Positions 10,997 through 18,331 are shown, numbered from the stretch's first letter. The stretch is 26,356 nt of DNA from Alphaproteobacteria bacterium (GCA_018828205.1 JAHJWA010000365.1:1-26356); one strand, 5' to 3'. A program made the numbers and translations. The notes: generated from the sequence alone by a model not told the origin.

Positions 10997-11341
10997 TCAG
11001 TTCAGGCGGGGGAGCGGCAGGGTCAGCCGCATGAAGCTGTTGGGTTTCGGCAGATCCGCGCGGTGGCCTTCGATCTCGAGCTCGGCGGTTCCGCCTTCAC
11101 CCTTGATCAGCTTGCAGCGAGTAAGAGTGAGCTGGGGCACCCAGCGGCGCAGGGCGCCGGCGCTTGCGGCGTATATCTGCAGCGCGGTGGCATCGTTGAG
11201 GGGCTGGTCGATCAGCGCGGGCAGGAGCGAGCCATAGTCGCGGCGCATCACGCGGGTGCCGATCGGCGTTAGCAGCACGTCGGCGACCGCCTGGGCAATC
11301 CAGGCATCGTCCTCGAGCGCCTGCCCGGTGGTTGAGCTCAT
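10997..11341 (-). CDS. Baseplate protein, GPW/gp25 family (P2 gpW-like)
   Basis: 114 aa. The segment DVLLTPIGTRVMRRDYGSLLP near residue 23 is the signature of the GPW/gp25 family, a lysozyme-like wedge component of contractile tail baseplates. It is encoded directly after gpV: an in-frame GTG at 11350 overlaps the gpV stop (GTGA) and could be the start instead of the ATG at 11341, adding three residues. In P2 the next gene is J; here the gene is followed by two hairpin repeats and the broken sheath gene, so J and I are missing. Confidence 0.92.
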   Translation of the reverse strand: MSSTTGQALEDDAWIAQAVADVLLTPIGTRVMRRDYGSLLPALIDQPLNDATALQIYAASAGALRRWVPQLTLTRCKLIKGEGGTAELEIEGHRADLPKPNSFMRLTLPLPRLN

Positions 11342-11346
11342 GCCCT

Positions 11347-11931
11347 TCACGCGAGCGGCTCCCCTGTCAGGCCGTTGCCTGACTGGATGCCACCATGCTT
11401 GTGGCTCTTGAGGCTCTTGCCGCCTCGGAGGACGTCCTGCTCGGCCGTCAGCTTGCCAGTGATCGTCGCATTGCCCTCGATCGCTAAATCGCCGGTGATC
11501 GAAACATCGCCCTCGATCTCGACACCGGCGGACGCGACCATGCGGATCTTCGCGCCTGCCGGCAGGAGGATATCGAGCTGGTGATCTTCCGGATCGTAGG
11601 CGATCAGCGCACCGTCTTCGAATGCGATCAGTTCGCGCAGCGTGGATCCGGCCAGCGGGAAAGCGTTCTGGGCGATGGCGCCGATCGCGATAGCGCCCTC
11701 GATGTCGCCGCCCGGGCACAGCAGCAGCACCTGTTCGCCCACGCTCGGCGGCGACCAGACGCGGGTCTTGCCTGCGCGGCCGGCAGAAAATGGAATCGCG
11801 GCAGTGCGGACTTCGCCGGCTTCGACGATAACCGTGCCGGCGGCGAGATCGACCGCGGCGATACGACCGATGCGTACGATCGCTCCGGCGTCGACCGGCT
11901 CTTCGTCATGCGGTTGGTTGTTGCTCGCCAT
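11347..11931 (-). CDS. Baseplate assembly protein V (tail spike of the tube tip)
   Basis: 194 aa. The N-terminal OB-fold segment IVRIGRIAAVDLAAGTVIVE and the phrase AGKTRVWSPPSVGEQVLLLCPGGD identify P2 gpV, the trimeric membrane-piercing spike under the tail tube. The C-terminal part has the short repeated VEIEGDVSITGDLAIEGNATI pattern expected of a triple-stranded beta-helix, ending with SHKHGG. It overlaps the next gene gpW. The start is unusual: a perfect 8+1+8 palindrome ends two bases before the ATG and there is no clear Shine-Dalgarno. Confidence 0.94.
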   Translation of the reverse strand: MASNNQPHDEEPVDAGAIVRIGRIAAVDLAAGTVIVEAGEVRTAAIPFSAGRAGKTRVWSPPSVGEQVLLLCPGGDIEGAIAIGAIAQNAFPLAGSTLRELIAFEDGALIAYDPEDHQLDILLPAGAKIRMVASAGVEIEGDVSITGDLAIEGNATITGKLTAEQDVLRGGKSLKSHKHGGIQSGNGLTGEPLA

Positions 11932-12147
11932 AGCGCGGCACTGTGCCGCGAGCCGCCCGCCAGTGCGCGGGGGTGCTGTTGTAACGGCGGGGCGTTACAA
12001 CACGGGCAGCCTTTCTTCATCATCGGATCCGCCCTGATCAAGATAGCCAGCGAAACTCCGAGGCCTATCAGCGCTGCGGAACCGAAGTCGCGATCGCGCC
12101 AACCGGCTATTTTATAAGCATCTGCGCTTTGCTGCCCTTTTCATGCA
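11932..12147. other. Spike-gpV intergenic region with two strong inverted repeats
   Basis: 216 bases without a convincing gene. 11934-11950 is the palindrome CGCGGCAC-A/T-GTGCCGCG just before gpV. 11977-12002 is a perfect 10-bp inverted repeat (TGTTGTAACG / CGTTACAACA) with a 6-base loop. On the - strand, a start overlapping the spike stop opens a frame of only 14 codons (MMHEKGSKAQ...). A second frame encodes a possible hydrophobic helix (ALIGLGVSLAILI) followed by KKGCPCC but has no start codon. This could be a decayed small membrane-protein gene. No T-run follows either hairpin. Confidence 0.45.
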
Positions 12148-14244
12148 TCACCCCTCGTCCTCAGTGATCCCGGATCCGTTAATGCCAATGCGCGCCAGAA
12201 GAAGGTTGAACTTCCCGACCAGAGCATCGAATTCGGCTTTCGTGGGGGCCGCGACAGACACGGCAGCGCTACCGACTGCGGGCTGGCGCGGTCCGGGTGT
12301 AGCCAGATTGCCGACATCGGCGGCCTTGAACATCCTGACCTGGCGGAACTTGATATCGCTGTTTCCGCCGCCTGTATTGCTGCGCCGGAAATACAGGCCG
12401 TTGCGCCCCGCGCCCGCAGCCCCGGTCGTGAATGTACGAACGATCCGGGTGCGCGCGGTTGTCAGAGCGTAATCAGTCAGGGCCGAGCTAATGCCCCCTG
12501 CGCAATGCCCGACCCGTAAGGTTTCCGCTCCCGCGACCATTTCGACCACGATCTCGGCGTAGTATTTGGTGCTTGGTTCAAGCGCCCTATGGTCCGTCAA
12601 TTCAAAAACGGAGTCGAATCCCTTTTTGAAGATGAAACCGTCGTGTCGCTGGCGCAGGAACAGATGGGCGTTGTTCCTCATTATTTCTGAACCGAACTGG
12701 CCAATGTTGGTCCCGTCAACGGTGAGGCTCTGCTTCCTGGTGGTCCTGAAGCCATCCCACTGATCGAAAATGTCGCCCTCGATCAGCAGCTTTGTGCCGT
12801 TGGTTCCGTTGAACCGGACAGGGAATTCATCGACATTGTTGCCAGCAGCATCGACCAGGACGAGGCCAGGAGCTGACCGAGGCCCGCTGGTGGTGCCTAC
12901 GTCCGAGATTTCGAGATAGGCACGGCCCTCCATCTTCGCGCGGTAGATGAAGTCGGTAGCGTGCTGCATCCCGTCGATGCGATTGTCTCTAGCGATAGCA
13001 GTGTGTGAACTGCCTGCCCCCTGTCCGTTGAAATTAGGCTGGCCCATCGGCGAGAAGTCAATGAAGCCCTGGACGGTGGCGGCGTTGTTGTCTCTGCCGG
13101 GCACATGCTCAAGATAGTTGTCGATTACACGCGAGTGACGACCGCTGGACTTGACGAAGGTCCCCGCAGTGCTGGTCATGTCCAGCAAATCATTATGGAA
13201 AATAAGGTTCTGCGAGCCGTGCGTATGTGTTCCGCAGTCGAGAATGTGATAGGACTTCGCAAGTAGGCTGCGGTTGTTCCAAACCATATTGATGTCGCAC
13301 GACCACAGCAGAATGTTGGTATCAAAGCCCACAATATAATTCTGTGTGAAGAGGCTATCGAAGCAGCGGGTTGCGCTGATAGCGCGACCCGTTCCGTAAA
13401 CCCGAGCGAAGAAAGCACACCCCATTACAACCGCACGGTTCAGCGGTGGACAATTCGTATCATCTGGCTGATCGCCGATAATAGCAGTGGTTTCGTTGTT
13501 ATAGCGGACTGGATAGTCGGCTTCGAGCGCCATGTCGTAGAACTCAGGCGCCTTGATGGTAGCGGCTGAAGTGTCATTCCCGTAATAGAAAATCGAACCG
13601 CCCGGCGTGTTGTTGAAAAGGCGGGTTTTGGCTCCCGTAGTCGGCCCGCCACTTCCTGCGCCGATGATGATCTGACCGCGCCTAACCGGACAGCCGTCGC
13701 CTTCGACCTCGAACTCACCTTCTGGAAGGCGGACGACCAGAGAAACGGCGCATGCCGCCGCAAGTGCGGCAGTGAATGACGTGCTATCGTCGAGAAAATC
13801 GAGCACATTGACAAAGTCGGCGTTTTTCTCCGCCTGGCTGCGGACTTTTGCCGCCTCGGCGTCTAGCTTGCCCCGCACAAGTTTGGTGCCGATGGACGAG
13901 GCTAGAGCGGCAGTAGTGGCTTCGGAATACAGCTCTGTCGAACCGCTGCCGGTTCGTTTGTAGATGGTCGCCTGGCCCGTAGCGGTTTCGACAATCTTGA
14001 ACGTCGTTCCAATAGCGACAGCCGCCTCCGCGGTGGCCAGGGTCACATCAATGAAGATGTTGGCCGGCAGAACAGGGTCTGCGGCTTGATCAAGGGCCAG
14101 TGTCGATGCCGCGACATGTGGTGCCGCAAGACTGGATACGAGGGCGCCGATCGCGCCGCGCCGAGTTTGCCCGTTCTGCACCATAGCGATCGTTTCGCTG
14201 CCGCTTGGTTCGTTCGCAAGGGGCAGGTGAGAAATATTTGCCAT
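12148..14244 (-). CDS. Tail spike / tail fibre with pectate-lyase-like beta-helix
   Basis: 698 aa. The N-terminus (MANISHLPLANEPSGSETIAMVQ) is the virion-attachment type seen at the head of many tail spikes. Residues about 140-190 (VNVLDFLDDSTSFTAALAAAC...VVRLPEGEFEV) match the opening of pectate_lyase_3 beta-helices, and the following ~280 residues are rich in short beta-type repeats and Asn/Gly turns. The C-terminus (TKAEFDALVGKFNLLLARIG) looks like a short coiled coil for trimerisation. Its likely job is receptor binding or polysaccharide degradation. It sits upstream of gpV rather than after gpI as in P2, and its base composition is visibly less G+C-rich than gpV/gpW, consistent with modular exchange. 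SD GGAG lies 8 bases before the ATG. Confidence 0.85.
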   Translation of the reverse strand: MANISHLPLANEPSGSETIAMVQNGQTRRGAIGALVSSLAAPHVAASTLALDQAADPVLPANIFIDVTLATAEAAVAIGTTFKIVETATGQATIYKRTGSGSTELYSEATTAALASSIGTKLVRGKLDAEAAKVRSQAEKNADFVNVLDFLDDSTSFTAALAAACAVSLVVRLPEGEFEVEGDGCPVRRGQIIIGAGSGGPTTGAKTRLFNNTPGGSIFYYGNDTSAATIKAPEFYDMALEADYPVRYNNETTAIIGDQPDDTNCPPLNRAVVMGCAFFARVYGTGRAISATRCFDSLFTQNYIVGFDTNILLWSCDINMVWNNRSLLAKSYHILDCGTHTHGSQNLIFHNDLLDMTSTAGTFVKSSGRHSRVIDNYLEHVPGRDNNAATVQGFIDFSPMGQPNFNGQGAGSSHTAIARDNRIDGMQHATDFIYRAKMEGRAYLEISDVGTTSGPRSAPGLVLVDAAGNNVDEFPVRFNGTNGTKLLIEGDIFDQWDGFRTTRKQSLTVDGTNIGQFGSEIMRNNAHLFLRQRHDGFIFKKGFDSVFELTDHRALEPSTKYYAEIVVEMVAGAETLRVGHCAGGISSALTDYALTTARTRIVRTFTTGAAGAGRNGLYFRRSNTGGGNSDIKFRQVRMFKAADVGNLATPGPRQPAVGSAAVSVAAPTKAEFDALVGKFNLLLARIGINGSGITEDEG

Positions 14245-14681
14245 CGGACGCGCTCCGACCAGTGGTGCGCCGCGCGGACATCGAACCCTTCGATCTCCGA
14301 TGCAGGCAGCTAGAGGATCTGCTGTTCGAGCCCGCCGCAGGCCGCGCGGATGGAATCGATCACGGTGAACCGCTCCGCCGCCTCGGACGTTTCGTCACGC
14401 ATGTCGTTGAGTTGACACCGCAAGGGCTTATGCCGACGATAGGGCCGAGCGACGCCGGCGTGATAGCGACATTGTCGCCTACCCCGGCGGGGGACGCTTT
14501 GAAAACCGTGCATTTGCAAGGGTTTACGGACCTGTTTGAACCGCTGTGGAACAGCGGTTGGCTCCCCGAGTTGGACGGTAGCTGCATCGATTTAATCCCT
14601 GAGTTCTAGGCTTTTTGGTTTTGGTGGGTTGTGACGATGCCCCCAGCGATGCCCCCTCGAGCATGCGGCGAAGCACCTTGA
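14245..14681. other. Gap between alpA and the tail spike, no confident gene
   Basis: 437 bases. A + strand frame (14205-14609) could encode up to 134 aa but overlaps the spike start and resembles no family known to me. - strand frames are short and broken; one 30-codon piece (MRDETSEAAERFTVIDSIRAACGGLEQQIL region, 14310-14402) looks protein-like and may be the tail of a lost phage gene. An 8-bp inverted repeat (AACCGCTG / CAGCGGTT, 14539-14559) and a tandem CGATGCCCCC repeat are present. This is where head, lysis, J/I or integrase genes would be expected and are absent. Confidence 0.5.
14635..14656. repeat. Tandem CGATGCCCCC direct repeat (possible attP arm-type site)
   Basis: Two exact 10-base copies, 14635-14644 and 14647-14656, 2 bases apart. 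On the - strand they read GGGGGCATCG twice, resembling the GGGGGCA repeats I recall ahead of some tyrosine integrase genes. Lies just downstream of alpA. Function inferred. Confidence 0.35.
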
Positions 14682-14867
14682 TCAGGCGAAGGCGGGTGCG
14701 CGCGTGGCCTTCCATTCCTCGATCTCGGAGGCGCGCCAGGCGACGGCGCGGCGGCCGAGTCGCACGGGCTTCGGGAAGGTCCCTTCGGCCATGTATTCGT
14801 AGATCGCGGACTTCTTCAGCCCGACTTCCTGTTCGACTTCCGGGCGGCGGAGAAGACGGTCGCTCAT
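14682..14867 (-). CDS. AlpA-family DNA-binding protein (excisionase-like)
   Basis: 61 aa, the usual AlpA length. A winged-helix/MerR-like HTH is clear: LLRRPEVEQEVGLKKSAIYEYMAEGTFPKPVRLGRRAVAWRASEIEEW. AlpA relatives act as excisionase or activate integrase genes in prophages and satellites. The start ATG overlaps the preceding microprotein stop (ATGA), making it the last gene of a long overlapping train. An integrase usually lies next to AlpA, but none is seen downstream. Confidence 0.88.
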   Translation of the reverse strand: MSDRLLRRPEVEQEVGLKKSAIYEYMAEGTFPKPVRLGRRAVAWRASEIEEWKATRAPAFA

Positions 14868-15037
14868 GATTGCTCCCGGGGCGGTACGAGCCCCTGATAT
14901 TCGAGATCGGAATGGTTGCAGATGGACTGGTGACAGGCCGCGCAGGTGGCGCGCTTGCCGTCGCGGCGGGCGATCGCGGCGCGCCATAAACCCGCAGGGC
15001 TGTCATCGATGACGCTGGTACGGCGGGGCTCAGGCAT
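14864..15037 (-). CDS. 57-aa microprotein with possible zinc knuckle
   Basis: Small frame, 57 aa, starting MPEPRRTSVIDDSPAGLWR and containing RDGKRATCAACHQSICNH. Three Cys and two His in a Cx2CHx3CxH arrangement suggest metal binding. Its start lies 8 bases inside the end of the preceding frame and its stop overlaps the alpA start (ATGA), which argues for a real coupled gene. No family recognised; a small DNA-binding or regulatory protein is a guess. Confidence 0.65.
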   Translation of the reverse strand: MPEPRRTSVIDDSPAGLWRAAIARRDGKRATCAACHQSICNHSDLEYQGLVPPREQS

Positions 15038-15191
15038 CGGCCTGCGGTCCCAAGCGCGCGACGATGCGATGCCAGAGGAATTCGGCGCGCCAGGCTGGCA
15101 TGCCTAGGCGCGAGGCGGCGTGCGTGATCGAACGTCCTTCCGCCACCTGTTCTGCCAGGCGGTCCATGTCGTGGTCGTCTTTTGCGCTCAT
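15030..15191 (-). CDS. 53-aa microprotein, HTH-like
   Basis: Starts MSAKDDHDMDRLAEQVAEGRS. The segment SITHAASRLGMPAWRAEFLWHRIV has the spacing of a helix-turn-helix (alpha helix, LG turn, recognition-like helix). The ATG overlaps the upstream stop in TGATG, and the end overlaps the next gene. No family recognised. Coupling on both sides and a balanced amino-acid composition support a real gene. Confidence 0.65.
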   Translation of the reverse strand: MSAKDDHDMDRLAEQVAEGRSITHAASRLGMPAWRAEFLWHRIVARLGPQADA

Positions 15192-15331
15192 CAGACCGGC
15201 GTCGACTTCCAGCTGGCCGCCAGCTGCTCCATGGAGCTCGGCACCAAAGACAGGTCGATCCTCGTCCCGCGCGGTAGCGGGCGAGTAGCGGGCAGGCGAT
15301 GTGCGGTTTGAGTTACGGTGATTGAGGGCAT
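15191..15331 (-). CDS. 46-aa microprotein
   Basis: Begins MPSITVTQTAHRLPATRP and ends MEQLAASWKSTPV. The ATG overlaps the GapR-like stop in TGATG, and the stop overlaps the next ATG in the same way. No cysteine, no membrane segment and no known motif. The evidence is positional, so confidence is moderate. Confidence 0.55.
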   Translation of the reverse strand: MPSITVTQTAHRLPATRPLPRGTRIDLSLVPSSMEQLAASWKSTPV

Positions 15332-15567
15332 CACCCCATCCCCAGCGCGGCTTTGTAGGTTTCGAGGATAGTCTCCTGCTCGGACCGATCGTCGGGCCGC
15401 AGTTTCCGCAGACGCACGATCTGGCGCATGATCTTGCTGTCGTAGCCGACCGCCTTCGCCTCGGCGTAGACGTCGCGGATATCGTCAGCGATGCCCTTCT
15501 TCTCTTCCTCGAGCCGCTCGACGCGTTCGATCAGCAGGCGCAGGCGGTCGTCGGTGGCCTCAGCCAT
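15331..15567 (-). CDS. GapR-like DNA-binding protein (DUF2312) carried by the prophage
   Basis: 78 aa. The central stretch RVERLEEEKKGIADDIRDVYAEAKAVGYDSK closely follows the GapR signature, and the end (ETYKAALGMG) matches the family C-terminus. In Caulobacter, GapR is an essential nucleoid-associated protein that binds overtwisted DNA ahead of replication forks and RNA polymerase and stimulates type II topoisomerases. The phage copy is slightly shorter at the N-terminus. A good Shine-Dalgarno (AGGAG) lies 6-7 bases before the ATG, and a 42-base gap separates it from the upstream gene, so it may have its own translation signal in the train. Confidence 0.9.
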   Translation of the reverse strand: MAEATDDRLRLLIERVERLEEEKKGIADDIRDVYAEAKAVGYDSKIMRQIVRLRKLRPDDRSEQETILETYKAALGMG

Positions 15568-15609
15568 GGTTCGCTCCTTTCGGTTGTAGAGGGGTGCGGC
15601 GCAGTCGCA

Positions 15610-16167
15610 TCAGGCGAACTCCGCCTGGCGTTGCTCGGCCGCGGCGATCTTGCGCCGCTCGAACGTGAACTCGACGACGGACACGGTGGGATTGCCCTCC
15701 CATCGATCGGCATCCTCGGTGCGGATGCCCTTGCCGACCATCTCGTCCCAGGCGGCGGCAAAGGCTGCGCGGTCGCGGAAGCAGGCGTCCTGTGCACCCT
15801 GATCGTCGATCGCCTGCAGCCGCTCGAGGCGGATGCCCGATACGGTGAGGACGACGCGCGAGAGCTCGCGCGGCATCGCTCGCGCGAAGCGCATCGTGCC
15901 GTAGGAGCCCGGGGCCGGGCCATCGGCTGCGTAATGCACGAAGGCTTGTGCCGACGAATGGTGACGGGTCGAGACGTACTGGCTGGGCGACAGCTCGGCC
16001 GCAGTGTTGGGCAGACGGAAAGGCTCGCGGATCCACAGCAGGCAACCGGGATTGATGCGCTTGACCGTCGCGGTGGGGAGCCGGCGGGTGACCGCCAGCT
16101 CCCCGATCGCGATGAGCCCGGCTTCGCGCGTGGTGCAGTTGAGCGGAAGGGGCAGGGTGTCAGGCAC
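15610..16167 (-). CDS. ASCH-like phage protein, function unknown
   Basis: 185 aa from a GTG at 16167 that overlaps the ParB stop by 8 bases. The layout resembles a common phage family related to ASCH domains: an early KRINPGCLLWIREPF stretch, then a central MPRELSRVVLTVSGIRLERLQAI, and a late FAAAWDEMVGKG...WEGNPTVSVVEFTF. ASCH domains are thought to bind RNA or modified bases; the role in phages is not established. The upstream frame extending to 16272 is a ParB shadow. Confidence 0.65.
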   Translation of the reverse strand: MPDTLPLPLNCTTREAGLIAIGELAVTRRLPTATVKRINPGCLLWIREPFRLPNTAAELSPSQYVSTRHHSSAQAFVHYAADGPAPGSYGTMRFARAMPRELSRVVLTVSGIRLERLQAIDDQGAQDACFRDRAAFAAAWDEMVGKGIRTEDADRWEGNPTVSVVEFTFERRKIAAAEQRQAEFA

Positions 16168-17617
16168 CGGCGCTCTCCAGCTCGGCGTTCTCAAGCTCGT
16201 CAGGGGCCGCGTCGTTTGCGTCCGGGTCGAGATCCTCGCTGTCCGGTTCGTTACTTTCGGACGCCTCGGCAAGCGCAGCTTCCTCGGCGAGCTCCTTCTG
16301 CTCGAGCTCGTAGCGCCGCTCGGCTTCCGCCATCTGCTGTTCGAGCTCGTTGATCGGCACCTTGATCAGCAGAGCGACGACCACGTTGCCCTCGCCGTCT
16401 TCCTGATACGGCTCGATCCAGCGCTGCTCGATCGGCCAGTACGCACGGCCTTCGAGAGGGGTGCCGGCGACCTTTGGTACGGCGAGACGGGCGGCGCGGT
16501 AGCGAAGCTGCGCCTGCCGACGCTGAGCCTGATACTCTGCGTCGAGCTCCGCCTGGCTGCGCTTCGGTTTGCCGACATCGGAATTCTGGGCGATCGCACG
16601 GAAGTGGTAGCTCTTGTCGATCTCGAGCTGAGCATCGTCGTTGATCACATAGAGCGCTATGCCTTCTGCGCGTTCTTCGGCAGGAATTTCCTCGGGATTG
16701 CCCCATTTCGAGTCGTAGCCCTTCGGCGGCTTCGGCACCGTCCATGATCCGGCGGTCACCGACTTCAGGGTGCCGTCGAGCCAACCCGCGCGCTGCCCCA
16801 GAATCTGGGCCTCGCTTTCCCCTTTTTCGGTGGCGAGTGCATCGACCAGCGCGGGGTTGAGAACGACGTCCCGCTCGTCGTCTTCGAAGAACAGGTCGGT
16901 GGCGATCTCGCCGCCGGCGGCGCGGCAGGCGTCGAGACCGATGTAGCGGACGAGCTTGTGATCGATCTGGTAGATCCGGCCCTTGAGCGCATCCTTGATC
17001 TCACGCGGATCGTGCTTGCCGTAGGTGCCGGCCTTCTTCTCATGCGCCTTGAAGACCTTGAGCTGCTCGGCCTGTTCGGGGTGCGAGGCGTAGGCGGTGG
17101 CCGCGGTGATCGTGATACGGTTCTCGCGCAGCGCATCGAGAATGTCGGGAGCGAGGGCAGCGAGAGCGAGGCGCTGGGCGACATAGCGCTCGGTTACGCC
17201 GAAGCGGCGTGCGCAATTGGCGATGCGCTCACCGGGGCTCGCCATTCCGTTGGCTTCGTAGCCTTCGACGATCGTGGCGAAGGCCTCGACCTCGTCGGCC
17301 GGGTTCATCGCGATCTTCTGCAGGTTCTCGGCGAGGCTGGATTCAGTCGCGGCGTCGGGCGCGATCACCTTGACCGGGACCGGCCAGTTCTTCGCCAGAT
17401 CCTTGCGCGAGGCGAGCAGTTGCAGCGCGCGCAGGCGGCGACCGCCGGCGTCGACCTCGTAGAGCTTGCCCTCGGCAGCCGGCGAGACGACTAGGTTCTG
17501 CAGCAGGCCCTTCGATTTGATGCTTTCGGCGAGGCCGGCGATGTCTTCCTCGCCGTTGGTCTTGCGCACGTTGCGCGGGCTCAGGACGAGCTTGTTCAGG
17601 GGAACGGTATCGGTCAT
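16160..17617 (-). CDS. ParB/Spo0J-family protein of the prophage
   Basis: 485 aa, longer than chromosomal ParB (about 290 aa). The N-terminal ParB nuclease/CTPase-like domain shows LVVSPAAEGKLYEVDAGGRRLRAL (about 42-65) and SLAENLQKIAMNPADE (about 94-109). A HTH region follows (RFGVTERYVAQRLALAAL). The long C-terminal part is unlike chromosomal ParB and ends in an acidic, Glu/Asp-rich tail. There is no parA beside it, so plasmid-type partition is unlikely; a regulatory or DNA-processing role is more plausible. Its start overlaps the previous small membrane gene (ATGA). Confidence 0.88.
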   Translation of the reverse strand: MTDTVPLNKLVLSPRNVRKTNGEEDIAGLAESIKSKGLLQNLVVSPAAEGKLYEVDAGGRRLRALQLLASRKDLAKNWPVPVKVIAPDAATESSLAENLQKIAMNPADEVEAFATIVEGYEANGMASPGERIANCARRFGVTERYVAQRLALAALAPDILDALRENRITITAATAYASHPEQAEQLKVFKAHEKKAGTYGKHDPREIKDALKGRIYQIDHKLVRYIGLDACRAAGGEIATDLFFEDDERDVVLNPALVDALATEKGESEAQILGQRAGWLDGTLKSVTAGSWTVPKPPKGYDSKWGNPEEIPAEERAEGIALYVINDDAQLEIDKSYHFRAIAQNSDVGKPKRSQAELDAEYQAQRRQAQLRYRAARLAVPKVAGTPLEGRAYWPIEQRWIEPYQEDGEGNVVVALLIKVPINELEQQMAEAERRYELEQKELAEEAALAEASESNEPDSEDLDPDANDAAPDELENAELESAGA

Positions 17618-17844
17618 TGGGACGGTCCTTCCGTTGTCGGTTCGTTCGGTGACGGGAGCGCTCCGCCGGCCTGGACTGCCGGCGGGGCACCTTCGGCGGA
17701 GCGCAGCGCGCTCGCAGCCAAAGCAGAGAGGGCGCCGATCGCGCCGGCGGCAAGCAGCACGGCGAGTGTGACCAGGGCGGCTGCGAAGAAGCCGAGATTT
17801 TCCTCCCGGTCCGGATCCTCGATTTGCTGCGGCCCGCGCATCAC
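17614..17844 (-). CDS. Small single-span membrane protein
   Basis: 76 aa with one strong hydrophobic segment (FFAAALVTLAVLLAAGAIGAL, about residues 19-39) after a charged N-terminus (QQIEDPDREEN) and a Pro/Ser/Glu-rich tail. The first codon could be GTG at 17844 or the adjacent ATG at 17841; both overlap the upstream stop. No family recognised. Together with the 41-aa neighbour it forms a pair of tiny membrane proteins. Confidence 0.7.
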   Translation of the reverse strand: MMRGPQQIEDPDREENLGFFAAALVTLAVLLAAGAIGALSALAASALRSAEGAPPAVQAGGALPSPNEPTTEGPSQ

Positions 17845-17966
17845 CGCGCTCCGGCCGCGTCGACCGCGATCGCGAAGAACACGTTGTCGATCACCAGCAG
17901 GGCGATCGCCGCGAGGGCGAGGACGCCGGTCTGTGCGATGACCGCCTGGCAGCGCTCGAGCGTCAT
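17841..17966 (-). CDS. 41-aa membrane microprotein
   Basis: Begins MTLERCQAVIAQTG and consists mainly of one transmembrane segment (VLALAAIALLVIDNVFFAIAV). The ATG overlaps the stop of the upstream gene (ATGA), and its own stop overlaps the next start. Too short for most gene finders. No family recognised. Confidence 0.65.
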   Translation of the reverse strand: MTLERCQAVIAQTGVLALAAIALLVIDNVFFAIAVDAAGAR

Positions 17967-18331
17967 GCGCCGGCCCATTCGTCGAGCCCGGCGTCGGCAG
18001 TTGCGGAGACGAGCGAGAGGAACACGGTCATGCTGAAGCCGAAGACGCGGTGATCGTGGAGCGAGCGGGCGAGGCGGTAATAATTGCCGGGCCGATCGTC
18101 CTCGAGCAGCTCGAGATCGTTGCGCGCATGGCAGCGATCGTTCTGCTGACCCGCGATCTTCGCCGCGCATTCCTCGATCGTGAGGCCCGCCCGTTCGCGG
18201 CAACGGCGCATGTAGGCGCCCGCGGTCTCGCGACCGGATCGACGGACGGCACGGCGCGCGGCGAGAGGCGCTGCAAGCGGGTTGGCGCGGGTGATCTGGG
18301 GCGGCATGATCATGGGGGCATTCACGAGCAT
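17963..18331 (-). CDS. Hypothetical prophage protein, first gene after the terminator
   Basis: Up to 122 aa. A central stretch, YMRRCRERAGLTIEECAAKIA, resembles the beginning of an HTH_XRE domain, then NDLELLEDDRPGNYYRLARSLHDHRVF, ending with a hydrophobic FGFSMTVFLSLVSA. ATG at 18331 has its GGAGA directly adjacent; a GTG two codons in (18325) has ideal spacing from the same GGAG, so the true start may be there. It begins the second part of the early - strand train, just after an intrinsic terminator. Function not recognised; a phage regulator is possible. Confidence 0.65.
   Translation of the reverse strand: MLVNAPMIMPPQITRANPLAAPLAARRAVRRSGRETAGAYMRRCRERAGLTIEECAAKIAGQQNDRCHARNDLELLEDDRPGNYYRLARSLHDHRVFGFSMTVFLSLVSATADAGLDEWAGA

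Noticed and set aside
14245..14320. Possible tRNA because of TTCGA-like strings
   Set aside because: No cloverleaf could be built; the T-arm stem does not pair.
14205..14609. 134-aa + strand frame in the alpA-spike gap
   Set aside because: It overlaps the spike start, has no ribosome site, no neighbour on its strand and no recognised family; described as part of the gap instead.
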